A stretch of DNA of 64,000 nucleotides from Bretschneidera sinensis. Lineage: Eukaryota > Streptophyta > Magnoliopsida > Brassicales > Akaniaceae. The stretch covers positions 85,296,001 through 85,360,000 of the forward strand of contig CM043698.1 of the NCBI GenBank assembly GCA_023935145.1, given 5' to 3'. Of the stretch, positions 1-10,892 are shown one piece after another. Under the pieces are notes generated by a model. That model had not been told where the DNA came from. It did no database searches and was given only the letters and a program-made list of their open reading frames with translations. Both the position numbers and the translations under genes were made by a program. The stretch's first letter is position 1. The number at the start of each line of letters is the position of its first letter.

Positions 1-600
1 TAAGAAGAAAAGTATATCGTCTTTTAGGTATTGAACAAATTTGAATATTGTATTTGATGGGTTGGTTGTTCATATTTTATCAAATTGTGAAAGTTGTATT
101 GTATTTTTTATTTTTATTTTTTACAATTTATTTAACAAACAAACATGACATGACCAGAGAGAAGAGTGTTGTCATGTTTGATCCATGATATATAAAAAAT
201 ACTAACATTTGAAAAATAAAATAATATTAATTATTTTCAAGTATTTGGTGTGTTAAAAAAATATATTTAGTAAATATAAGAAATAAAATTAATTTTTAGA
301 TTTTAAAATTTAAACTGAAAACCGAAAACTGAAAACAATTACAAAAAGATGTAATCCAAACAATTTTCAAAATAAGATTATACAAACAACGTTTCACTGT
401 TTTCTGTTTTGGAAACAGTTTTCGAGTTACAGTTATTCAATTATGTTCTCTTCAAAAAACTGTTTTCAATTTTCATTTTCGAAAACTGTAAAATTGTTAC
501 CCAAACATTCCCTAAATCATCATATTTTAATCCAAAGCAATTTTCTACAATATTTCTAAGAGAGCTAAAACAGTAGAAATTAGGATAATATTTTTAGAGC
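1..600. other. AT-rich intergenic DNA, possible MITE
   Basis: No coding region is visible. Between about 300 and 515 the sequence is rich in GAAAAC and GTTTTC words facing each other (for example CGAAAACTG on both arms), and it ends in CCAAACATTCCCT, a form often seen at the ends of small plant inverted-repeat transposons. Neither a clear target duplication nor exact termini could be found, so this is only a possible MITE. Confidence 0.3.
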
Positions 601-697
601 AACAGCCTCACAATGGGCTCAACCCAACATAATACAACAAATCATCTTTATAGAAATTTGAAAAGAAAAAGGGAAGCAAGCCATGCATTTGAATTCA

Positions 698-1014
698 AAA
701 TATCTCAAATGTACAAAATTCAAACCCATCTTGCATTTCGGACAAGAAAATGAAATGAAACTTCCCGAAAGAAACCCCAAGCTCAAGAGATAACTTCAAC
801 GCGTGCGGTGGCTTACCCAAATACTCGGTCCAAACCTAAACTGAAAACAGTGGTGTGCGGTCGCTTACGACGGTAGTGGCCTGACTCTCCTAATTGTCTC
901 CCTCTTTCCTCTGCGAACCTCGCGATGCCCTGCAAATATCTCAAATGTAAAAATTTCAAACTCACCTTGCATTTCGAACAAGAAAATGAAAGGAAACTTC
1001 CAGAAAGAAAACCC
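698..1014 (+). repeat. 81-bp direct repeat upstream of the CRM gene
   Basis: A block at 698-778 beginning AAATATCTCAAATGTA recurs at 934-1014. It also shares TTGCATTTCG, ACAAGAAAATGAAA and GAAACTTCC, with about ten differences between copies. The copies lie 236 bp apart just upstream of the presumed start codon at 1130, so the promoter or leader of the CRM gene contains a local duplication. Confidence 0.75.
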
Positions 1015-1922
1015 TCTTTTTTTAAAATGGAGGATCTGAGTTATTGGTTTTCTCTCTCTGTTTTTGCGGCTCTGCAATTTTCTCGAATTCCAAGCTTCTT
1101 TTTCTTTCACTCTATCTCTCATTTTGTGAATGACAAAAGTTTTATTTCGTAATCTCCTTAGAGCTTCTTCGCTTCTCAAATTCTCTTCTCCAAACCTTTC
1201 TCGATCAGGTATCTCTCTCAACTCGCACATATTTATAGATATGGATGCATGTGTTACAGATTGTCTTATGCAGTCTTCTTTTCCCTAATGTATATCTATT
1301 TTCACTGGTTTTTATTTTTCTTTTACTTCAATTTCAAAGAACCAGTCTTCCTCTCATCCGAACGCTCAGCTCCACCCAATCTCTGGATTTCAAACTATTG
1401 ATTTTGGGTTTTGTAAAATTGAGGAAGAATGTCGTGAACAAGAAATATAAATATGAGGGAAATGTGGGAGAGCTAAAGGTAAGTTTTTAGGGGCATGAAT
1501 GTATCTATATATAAACAGAAACAGAAAAGATGGTAATTTTTTCTTAAAGATATCTACATGTGTTACTCCTCATTAACTAAGACATTGTGATTTCACCCCA
1601 ACCTTTTTTCTACTACCAGGTCAGTTTTGCAAAACCAAGAATTGATTTTCTTCCCACCCGAACACTTATCTGCTCTCAACCCGACAAACGCTTCATGGCT
1701 TTTTAGAAACTTGAGTCACGGTACAGTGAACCTGGTGATATCACAAGGGAAACCTAAGTTTGAAACGCACGAGGTTGATCCTCTTCCGAAGAAGTGTCAG
1801 ACCAAAAGAAGAGACAAAGGAAAGCTTCCAATAAGAGGGACCCACGTCGTCTCACTTTCAAGGGGAAGAAGAAACACAAATTTGCAAATGCAGAGGAGAC
1901 AATCAAGAACAAGCTTGAGAAG

Positions 1923-4175
1923 GTCAGCCTGATTCCTCGTTTTTTGTTGGTCTTCTTTTTTTAGGAAGCAATTTATTTATTATTATTTTTTTTTTATGTT
2001 TCTTGTATCTCATTTATGAAGTTCATTTAATAGTAGCTCAAACACAAATGTTAGACCCCGTGTATGCTAATTCCTTTGGTTATATTGTGATGGAATGAAC
2101 AATGTGTTTTATTCAGAATGTTTGTTAATCCTAGTTATTTGAAGAACTTTCTTTTTTGGGGGGGAAAACTCGGTATTTCAGATAAGACTTGTTCAGTGAT
2201 TTATCTATTTCACTGGGACATGCTTAGTACTTACTGTTTATGGAGGTATAGTTTAATAAATCCCAACCTAGATGGATAGTAAATGCAATTTATGTGGAAT
2301 TATTTTAGTTATCGAGGAAATATTTAGTGTAGCTGGTTCAAATCTTTTTTTTTCCAAAACCTGGCATGTTCAGTTCATGTTCAGAGTGTGCTTGTTATCA
2401 ATGCAGTGGAAACCATGCAATCATAGTCTTTTTGGTCAGACTCTATGAGGTTCCAGTTTAAAGCCATAGAGCTGGTAGAGTTTTAATTCGATGAAATTTT
2501 TTATGCAGAGCTTCCTGTCCATAATCGAGTTTGTTTTTTGAAGATTGATAGTTTGTGGCATTCAAATCTTCTTGCTTCCTATTGACTAGTTTCGACAGAG
2601 TGCCTTCTTTAGTTTAGTTCTTGTAGTGTAATTAAGCTGCACCTCCCGTTTTATTAGTGCTATATCCAGCTGCTTTTGCTTCTTAATAAAAGATGATTCA
2701 GTTGTTCTCTTCTATAGGGTGTTTCCTTTAGAGCTGAATTCTTGTATGTAGGTATGCTCCTTTACTATTTCTTATGAAAATTTCTTCCTGTGCCAACTTT
2801 GTTACATTGTGGTTGCCCCATTTCTTTTTAATTGATTTGCTTCTTCTTTTTTTCCTCCCATTTTTTGTGTGATTTAGGAGTTTTCTTCCTATTTTAGTAT
2901 TTCTGTTGCTTATAGAGTTATAGCAAAGAAGGGTGGTTTTGAAGCAAACAGTACTACAGTTGCAATTTCGTAAAAGGGGAATGGTTGGAAAGTAGGACCA
3001 TCTGAATTAGGGACCTGAAAGAAAATGCCAAATGTGACACATGCAAAGAAAACTGCTACATTTGTGGCTGAGTTGTTGTTGAACTAGTGGATCTGAAACA
3101 CACATACAGACATACAAAAGAAGTATGAGGGCCAGTATAAAAGTTGGATGAGTTACTATCTTTCCTTGGGGAAAGGATTGGCTAGAGATTTTATCATTCA
3201 GAAGAGTGTCTTTGGATCTTAGAAGGTTTTGGTGAGATGAGTAGCAAGGACTCAAGCCAACTGTCGAAAGTGTGTGGATATAATTTAGTAGAATATGAGG
3301 GTGAACGAGGAGTTGTCTTTGACTAAATGCTTGAAAGAGGCATCAGTTCAAATTCAATATGTCGGTGGCTTAATTTGTTGTGATTATGGGTTTAAAGAAA
3401 ATGTACCATGCTTGTGTTATGCTAGTTTCAGTAATATATTCACTCACTAGGTCTGGAATGCTCTGCTGAAATTTGAGTATGCTGGTAGCTTAATCTGTTG
3501 GAGTTTCGTGTTTAAGCATGTGCAAACTCAATCAGGTTTGCATTGAACTTCCGGTCCTGTATCGCAACTCTTAGATTTTCACCCCTCTCATTTCAACTGT
3601 CTTTTTGAGGCAGTTGATTTCTTCTGTCTTTATTGACCTTTGGTGTATTCCTTTCTGGAGCTTTGTCTTTTGTTTACTTGAAAGTACTTTGACAGCCCTA
3701 CGTTGTGGTGGGAATATAGATTAGGATTTTTGGAGTATTGCTCCTCTGGTAATTATATAGAGCTTATTGGAGGAGATGAACGCTCAGGTTTTCAATGATT
3801 TCTTGGAATCTTCCGGAGAGTAATCTATTATTTCTTCTCTGTGGTACTATACTGATTAATAAATTAAAATTGCTCCCATCTATACTGTTGCGCTTGAAAA
3901 GCATTGCCTCTTGTATTCACAAGTCAATTATACATTATTTTTGGTCCACATCTGGAGTAGGGGTTTTGGAGACAAGATTTTGATGGTTTCATGCTTCGCA
4001 TTCTTGAATATGTGACTTGTTTTCTGATTTTTGTAAATAACACAAAACTCTACACTACAGAACTGCCTTCATCTTCCTGGTTATTACCCAGTAAAAAAAT
4101 CTTATTTTCATGATGATTTGCTGCCTTGCTGGAGCCCTTAATTATTTGCTTTTGTTGGTTTTCTTTTGAATCCAG
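1923..4175 (+). other. Intron of the CRM pseudogene
   Basis: This stretch begins GTCAGC after the codons for LEK and ends TTGAATCCAG before AKIKEALLIERLK. It is T-rich. I see no transposon, RNA gene or other coding region in it. Confidence 0.6.
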
Positions 4176-4546
4176 GCCAAAATCAAAGAAGCATTACTGA
4201 TAGAGAGACTTAAGTGGTACGAAGTTCCTAAATTTCAGGGTCTGTGGTTGAACCACATGAGCTGACTGGTGAGGAACGATTCTATGTGAAGAAGATGGCT
4301 CAGAAAAGGTCTAATATTTGGTGGTGTTATTCTTAATATGCATATGCATTGGAAGAAGCATGAAACTGTTAAGGTCATTTGCAAGCCTTGTAAACCTGGT
4401 CAAGTGCAAGGGTATGCAGAGGAACTAGATTGAGTGGTGGAATCCCAATTCAGATAATTGGAGATGACGTTATCATATTCTATCGAGGGAAGAACTATGT
4501 GCAACCAGAAGTTATATCGCCCATAGATACATTATCCAAGAAAAAG

Positions 4547-5586
4547 GTACGTGTTCCAACTAAATATATCTTGTATATCTTGATACATGTGATCTCGTTA
4601 ACTTGGTGTGAACTTATCAATTAAAACTGAGATCGTATTGGTATGATTTGATCCAGAATTATAAGATTCTACAAACTATTAAAACTAACAAAAAGTAATA
4701 TAAGTGTAATATCAATAATTCTAAAATGTGTCATATAACAAGCCTTATACTCCTGAAAAAAAAAAATCAAAACCTACCATTTTGGCATGTAGGCTTTAAC
4801 ATAATAAAATTTGTATGTGTCCCAAACATTATCTACTTAAAAATCCGGAATTGCAAACTTTTGAACTGTAATTTGTGTTAAAAACGCTAAAGCCTCATTA
4901 CCTGCCTTGGTTTATGGTCAATAAGTTCATGTATCCTTCTTATTTGTTACTTAATTTATTCTTCAAGTCTCAAATATACCAAAAAATTCAAAGGATTACT
5001 TTAAGAGTTCGATTTTTTTACATACTTTGCTGGTTCGATTCTATTGCGATTACAATCCTATGGTCTAATTCTACGATTCTACTCTCTGATTTCATCATCT
5101 TATCCGGATCATTTATTTAATTTAGGAGCATTTGCAGTGTCACCTGGATGGGTGTGTTTGGTTGGTAGTCATCCATTGGTTTATTACTTCATGCAGTCAT
5201 TATTTTTTCCTCCCTTCGTCATCATCTTCTCCCTTTTACCGCACTAGGACATAAGTCAATGTGAAACTCAAATAATTTAAGTCTTAATCTCAAACTAGTT
5301 GGGTTGGCCACATGAATCTTGTTCCTCCAATCTGCTTGTCTAAGTCCCTATGCTTAACAATATTAATTTGCCCCACTGTCAACCAACGCCAGCACCTCTA
5401 TGCCATTAACTGGCATACTGACAAACAGCAAGCCCACTCTGTCCATTGTTTGCTCCACCCATAGAGCGTTCAATAGGTGCAAAGAGTAAGTCTCGCGACA
5501 CTGTATGAGATCGTCTCTTTTTGTAAACCCTCTCTAGCCACCATGGCCTTCCATTGTTATACCTTGGGATAGTGATTGAGTACAAA
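4547..5586 (+). other. Start of the last CRM intron
   Basis: The donor is GTACGT at 4547. The stretch is AT-rich without recognisable genes. The whole intron runs to 8984 and owes its 4.4 kb partly to the inserted elements listed below. Confidence 0.55.
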
Positions 5587-6597
5587 AGGGCATGGGACAA
5601 GTTTGTAATTTTGTAATATGGGAGAAAATTTGTAATTTTATAATATGGGGCAAATTTGTATTAGGATTAGAGTTTCTTTATTTACAGTGTTAGCTTACGG
5701 TTAGGATTCCTAAAGATCTCTATATGAGAGATCCTTTATGTTACACTTTTTTTTTCAAAATCTGATATGGTTTAGGGTGTGTTTGGGTGTTTGTGTTTTG
5801 GGTTAGGATGTGTTTAGGCGTAGGTAAGGGATCTGGTTTTAGGCTCTGATACCAAATTGATGTAGAACATAATAGAATAAGAAATAGAAGGCAGGCTATC
5901 CTGGGGATTAGAAGAGAAGGCAGACTATCCTGGGGATTAGAAGAGAAGCCAGGCTACCTTTGGATTGGAAGAGAAGCCAAGCTACCCTGGTGATTGGAAG
6001 AGAAGTCAGGCTACTTGGAGGTTAAGAAGAAGTTGATACTTGCTATCAATAATTTTTATTCATTCAAAACTAATAGAAAAGTAACCTAGAGGATCTCTTA
6101 TATAGAGATCTTTAGGAATCTTAACCCTAAGCTAACACTGTAAATAAAGAAACCCTAATCCTAATACAAATTTGCCCCATAAACTAAGCTAACACTGTAA
6201 ATAAAAAAATCCTAATCCTAATACAAATTTGTCCCATATTATAAAATTACAAATTTGCCCCTACATTACAAAATTACAAACTTGTGGGGTACGGAAGGGC
6301 ATGGGGACAAGTTTGTAATTTTGTAATATGGGGGCAAATTTGTAATTTTATAATATGGGGCAAATTTATATTAGGATTAAGGTTTCTTTATTTACAGTGT
6401 TAGCTTAGGGTTAGATTCCTAAAGATCTTATATAAGAGATCCTCTATGTTACTTTTCGATTAGTTTTGAATGAATAAAAATTATTGATAGTGAGTATAAC
6501 TTCTTCTTAACCACCAGGATAGCCTGGCTTCTCTTCCAATCCCCAGGTAGCTTGGCTTCTATCTATATCCTTTCCTTATTTTCTTGTTCTACATCAG
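5587..6597. mobile_element. Three inverted copies of an LTR fragment
   Basis: One LTR family occurs three times: a partial copy at 5587-5745 (+ orientation), a longer copy at 5858-6286 (minus orientation) and another at 6284-6597 (+ orientation). They share GATCTTTAGGAATC, GCTAACACTGTAAATAAAG and CCTAATCCTAATA. Copies 2 and 3 are bounded by TGATGTAGAACA or its complement. Copy 2 holds a tandem duplication of about 55 bp (about 6130-6180 and 6184-6237) and several AGGCTA-type 24-28 bp units at 5885-6025. These are broken remains, not an intact element. Confidence 0.75.
5842..5854 (-). other. Primer binding site for tRNA-iMet
   Basis: The minus strand reads TGGTATCAGAGCC, the usual plant LTR-retrotransposon primer site complementary to initiator methionine tRNA. 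It lies three bases from the LTR border at 5858, so this LTR is a 5' LTR on the minus strand. Confidence 0.75.
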
Positions 6598-7290
6598 ACA
6601 GTCCTTTCCCTGTGAGGTTTGCTGCAGATGAAGCACCCACTCTAGGCTTTCCCTTTGCCCTGGGTCTGCCCAACTGTCTTTCCCTATGCCACAATACTCT
6701 TTGCTTCTTCTCAGACTTCTCCTTTCCCCTGCCCTTGTTTTTTCCCTGGGCCTGTCTGTGTCTGAAGTAGAGGCTTTTTACCACTAGTAATCTATCAAAC
6801 TGTCCGCAGCAGCTATGACAACGGGCAGGTCTTGCACACCCTGAGTTCCCTTTGGCCTTTGCGCCAATGGTTTCAATCCAGAGAAGAAATTCAACAACTT
6901 CTCTTCTTCTATCGTATTCTGAATATCCAGCATCAACAAACTGGAATCTGTCACATACTTCCACAAAAAACCCATGGGCTTCATTTTCTTCAAGGCATCC
7001 CGTGCAACCATGCATTATAATAAGGAAAAGCTGGTCTCTTAGTTCCCTTTCAACACATCCCAGGCCTGAGTCTTTGGGTGGGCATTATAAGCCTTGTATG
7101 CCACCAAAGCTTTGCATTTTCCCCAAGATACATGGGTTTAATTGTCACTTTCTCGCTTTCTGCCACTCGCGCAGCCTTAAAGTACTGCTCCATGTCTCAC
7201 AAGAAATTCTCCAGATCTTTAGCACTACTTGTGCCACTTAATGGCTTTAGGCTCAGGCACTTTCGTCTTTGTAGGTGCCTCAATCGTGGC
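6563..7290 (-). pseudogene. Ty3/gypsy gag fragment
   Basis: Reading the minus strand from about 7290 down, in shifting frames, one finds pieces of a plant gypsy Gag: KDLENFLWDMEQYFKAARV, KVTIKPMYLGENAK, TWDVLKREL-like residues, then VARDALKKMKPMGFLWKYV, SSLLMLDIQNTIEEEKLL and GVQDLPVVIAAADSLIDY. A basic Gly/Lys-rich stretch typical of the region before the zinc knuckle follows. No protease or polymerase is attached. The fragment ends against the LTR copy at 6597, so the junction is rearranged. Gag packages element RNA into cytoplasmic particles; this copy is dead. Confidence 0.8.
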
Positions 7291-7329
7291 TTTCAAGGTT
7301 CTTTAATGTGTTATTCTGTGTAAGATTGC

Positions 7330-8315
7330 TTATCAAAAGGAAAAGATTATATGAATCTTCTGTGGTTTTAAATCAATTATGTGCTAAGGTTGTCAGCCTT
7401 TTCATTTAGAAATGAAACTATGCTTTGGATTTAACGAAATGAACTGAGGAAACAATAGTACAATTACTTTCAAATGATTATAGACCCACTCTGCTAGAAC
7501 ATAGATGCATAAAGGGGTGAAGATGAAAGATACTAGAGGGGTTTCTACTTCTTGGATGAGAAAAAGCAGGGGTTTCTGGCACTGTTCTTTCTTGCTAATT
7601 TTTTTTTTGGGATAAGTCTTGGTCAAATATTTATGCACTTGCCTAATTAGGCTAGCTGATAGAATAATGCACCATCTTTTCAATATTCCTGGAATAATTC
7701 ATTTGGTGTGGGAAATTGAACAGAGACATGGTGAATGAACTTAAAATGGCTTGTTGGGATGTCTTTATCTTTCTCTTTTAGAAGTTAGGCCATTTTTTAT
7801 GAGCCAAAAGTTTATTTGCTTATTAAAAAAATGGCTTGTTGGGATGCCAATGACCCCCGAATACATCTTCCAATAATGAATTCAAGGATTCCCGCCCCCC
7901 CCCCCCCCCCCCAAAATGTGAACACTTGACTCCAGTTTCTCCTGCTGTGGAGTATACTTGTTATATGTCTGTGGACTGGAAATAATCAAGATTTTATATT
8001 TGGATTACTTTGATGGCAGATTGTGATGTCCTCAGCTGTTATCTTTCATTTTTGTTTCAAGATCCTTTTAATTGTTTAAGATTATATTGACATTTGTGAG
8101 ACATTATTCAGTTACAATATCAATCGGTTTGATTTTGAAATTTATCCTTTGATAGGTAAAATGAGTTCTAGGCTTGTTTATGTTATTTTGATATCACTTC
8201 AATATTTTTCTTTTACTTTCAACTACTTAACACGAAAAGAACCTAGAATTTTGTGGTGAAATTAGTAGGGAATACAAAAAAAATGTGATAATAAAAGCTC
8301 TATCTGATGCAACAA
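7330..8315. other. Intron sequence without genes
   Basis: AT-rich intron sequence of the CRM pseudogene. Apart from the C18 tract listed separately I see nothing recognisable. Confidence 0.5.
7895..7912 (+). repeat. C18 homopolymer
   Basis: Eighteen consecutive C residues follow CCCG. Such a run is unusual in AT-rich intron DNA; its true length is hard to sequence, so 18 may be approximate. Confidence 0.9.
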
Positions 8316-8514
8316 TTGTATATAATCTTTTGTTTTGATAACCTAAAATCCTCCAAGACCAGGCCCACTTTGAATCTAAACTGAGGGGATGATAGCACGT
8401 CGGCCCCTTGACGCGACCTCCCACTTAAATCGCGAATATGATCCTAGGGGGAATCGAACTCAGGACCGTGCGTCTACCACACAACCCCAAATTCGCTCGT
8501 TTGTACATAATCTT
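8316..8514 (-). mobile_element. SINE with 14-bp target duplication
   Basis: On the minus strand, starting near 8500, the sequence has a tRNA-like head: an A-box-like GTGTGGTAGACGC, and 15-20 bases later GAGTTCGATTCCCC, a good polymerase III B box. A body of about 120 bp ends in an A-rich tail (ATCAAAACAA). TTGTATATAATCTT at 8316-8329 and TTGTACATAATCTT at 8501-8514 form a 14-bp duplication with one mismatch. Body 8330-8500, about 171 bp. These are the marks of a plant SINE mobilised by LINE machinery. The family is not identified. Confidence 0.8.
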
Positions 8515-9499
8515 ATTATTTAGAAATAATAACAAATTGATTTAAATTTTTATTTTTTAATAATATTTGTTGAAAATGATTATAAATGGCACTTATTTTT
8601 TTAGAGATTATACAAAAGTTAATTAAGTTTAATCTTTTTAAAGGACATATATTTAAGGTAAGAAAGGGAGCAAAAAGAGTATTATGTAAACTTAATTATT
8701 TTGGTTTTATTACTTTAACTTTGTATTGGTTTTATTATTGAAGAGATTAAACTTAATGAAGAGGTGTACACATACACCTTCATTTCCTTTCCCTGGGAAA
8801 CGGATCTGCTGGCATTTCTTTTGGGTCATTGTTGGTTCTGCTGCTATTGATGATGATCATCTTATTTAACATATGGAGCATGTACAGAACTGGACGTGAA
8901 TTTTGCTTGGTGTAGATGTTGATGATTGTTTCGTTTAATATTACTTATGGAGCCTATCTAACTTAAATTTATCTGCCCTTGCAGGCACTTGAAAAATCTA
9001 AGTATGAGCAATCACATGAATCTGTGAGGCGCTTCATTGCCATTGCAGAGAAGTAATTGGAGCTCTATTACAGGCACTTTGTACTTTATGGTGACCCAAT
9101 CAATTGGAATCCTATTTCAGTCATGAACACTCCAATAAAGAAATCTCAAGAATCAGGGAAACCTGAAATGCTTGGAAGTAAGAGCCATGATTTGACTTGT
9201 TATGGCTTTTCTCCGAGTATTTCAGACACGGAAGCTGATTCCAAAGAGGAAGAGCTGTCGAACATTGAAGATGATTTTGAAGATGAGAACTTATCTGCAA
9301 GTGAAGAATCAGATTCTGAAGATAACTAATATAATTTTGATGATAAAGAAAGTGAAGTAAACTCTTCTGGTACGCAAGAGAGCTCCATACCGTTGGGTTC
9401 ACAATCCATGTTTAAGAATAAATATGATTCTGATGAACACGACTTTCTAAGAGAATGAATACACAAGTAAAATTACAAGTAGAGTTTGTTTTCTAAAAT

Positions 9500-10787
9500 C
9501 TTTCCTTCTCTCGGTAGGGGTATCAAGGAATCTCAGGGATTCTTTGTTGAAAAAATACTAGTTGGATGCTCAAATAATTAACAAAGTAATTAAATATTAA
9601 GTGGTAGACAAAAATTACTTCTAAGATGAAGTACAAAAAGATAATAAAATCGAAAAAAAAATATCGAGGCACAAAAATTAATCTGTTATCTTTAAAAAGC
9701 GATTTCATTCCACTCTGGTGCAAATGGTTTTGACGATTGTTTTTCAAGATATAACGATAGTTCAGTTTACGTGCACTTATAAACTAGACTTCAAATCTTT
9801 TTAGAGAAAGGCACCAAGGAAATAAACAAATTTAAAAAAAATAGGAAAAAGTTGACAAATAACTCTCAATCGTGTATACGGAGGAAGGATTGTTTTTGGT
9901 GTGTTAAAAACTTAAAATGCTTAGCTATTTATAGGAGAGAACAAAAGCTGTGCATTGAAAACAAAATTAATATTGAAATTAAATTCACTTTGTAATTGAA
10001 TATTTAAAATCAATAAAGAGCCTTCAACTAAGGTCATAAAATCACCCGTAACGAAATATTTCAAATAATGATGGATTTATACTCTTTAATAATTTGAATT
10101 CAAAAGTCACATAACAATTTTCTTTATTGACTAAAAAACAGTTTTTTATTTTCCATTAAAGACATGAAACCATTAAAAGAATTCAATAGGGAATGAATCA
10201 TTACTGCATTTTAATTGGGTAAAAATTTGAAGCATATTCCAACAATCCCACGTGATTCAACATTTTTAAAAGTAGGAAAGACTTTGGCCAGAATGAAGTT
10301 AAGTAACGATGTCTTGTGGACTTGAATCGATGTCTTGTGTAAAAAAATTAATTTACATGTAATTGGTGACTATGGTCTTGAACCAATCACATTTTATGTA
10401 AATATCAATTTTGCACACACACTTCATCTTCCCTTTTAACGAGTTCTTGGTTTGGTGCTTTTATGGTCATGCACCTTGCTTAGATTTTCATAGGTTTTCT
10501 AGAGAGTTGCCCTATCTCTCATAGAAGGTGGCCACCACCTTCACACCCACATAGATGAACCCATCAAGTGTGTACTGCCACACACCACTAGTACAGGCTA
10601 CGAGTTCATTAAGAATTTATTACTCAACCTTACTATATTTGGCAGTAAGCACTATCTACACCATAAAGAGATACATACAAAATGTATAGTGCTTTCCTTA
10701 AACTTCTCTGTGACTTGTTTTTACCCATTGAACCTACTTCATGGGATTTCCATTAATATAGGTTGGGTTACAGTCACAGAAAATTCA
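9500..10787 (-). mobile_element. Copia 3' end with LTR remnant
   Basis: Downstream (minus strand) of the polymerase end at 10788 lies an untranslated stretch. At about 10241-10255 a polypurine-like CACGTGGGATTG runs into TGTTGGAATATG, a likely LTR start. A TATA box, CCTATAAATAGC, lies on the minus strand at about 9923-9934. The LTR would run left to roughly 9520; its exact end is not clear. Confidence 0.55.
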
Positions 10788-10880
10788 TTATATGGGCTTT
10801 AGTCTCATCCCCATCAATATATCATGAACTAGTTTTCTTGATAACACTTTTGTTAGAGGATCTATTAAATTTCTCTCTGA
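10788..10880 (-). pseudogene. Copia polymerase C-terminus fragment
   Basis: The minus strand encodes ERNLIDPLTKVLSRKL followed by HDILMGMRLKPI and a stop at 10788-10790. This is the typical end of the copia RNase H region (ADPLTK...MGL/RLKPI). Only about 30 codons remain; upstream codons are cut off where unrelated Tat integrase sequence begins at 10893 on the other strand. Confidence 0.75.
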
Positions 10881-10892
10881 AACACATTTTCA

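Larger units (their letters stand above)
1130..9458 (+). pseudogene. CRM-domain (CRS1/YhbY) RNA-binding protein pseudogene
   Basis: Single-CRM-domain plant proteins bind RNA in mitochondria or chloroplasts, often in intron splicing. Exon 1 (1130-1208) gives a basic, Ser/Leu-rich N-terminus, MTKVLFRNLLRASS, like a targeting peptide. Exon 2 is unclear (about 1337-1481). Exon 3 ends at 1922 and encodes PKFETHEVDP and NKRDPRRLTFKGKK. Exon 4 (4176-4546) holds the CRM core: HELTGEERFY, HWKKHETVKVICK, LSGGIPIQIIGDD, FYRGKNYVQPE. Exon 5 (8985-9458) continues with YEQSHESVRRFIAIAEK and an acidic tail. Lesions: a frameshift in exon 3 (about 1785-1815), a 1-base loss near 4240, a deletion at 4315-4317 that removes the GxxG RNA-contact loop and shifts the frame, another frameshift near 4428, and in-frame TAA at 9054-9056 and 9327-9329. 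Splice sites are intact (GT 1923, AG 4174-4175, GT 4547, AG 8983-8984). Assignment is from memory of Arabidopsis At3g25440-like proteins. Sequencing error could explain single indels but not both stops and the deletion. Confidence 0.85.

Noticed and set aside
865..1230. Minus-strand frame of 121 codons over the CRM gene start
   Set aside because: It is a charged, Arg/Glu/Lys-rich shadow of the T-rich leader and first exon on the other strand.
8316..8514. A tRNA gene on the minus strand
   Set aside because: The B box is good but the rest does not fold into a cloverleaf with a recognisable anticodon arm, and target duplications plus an A-rich tail identify a SINE.
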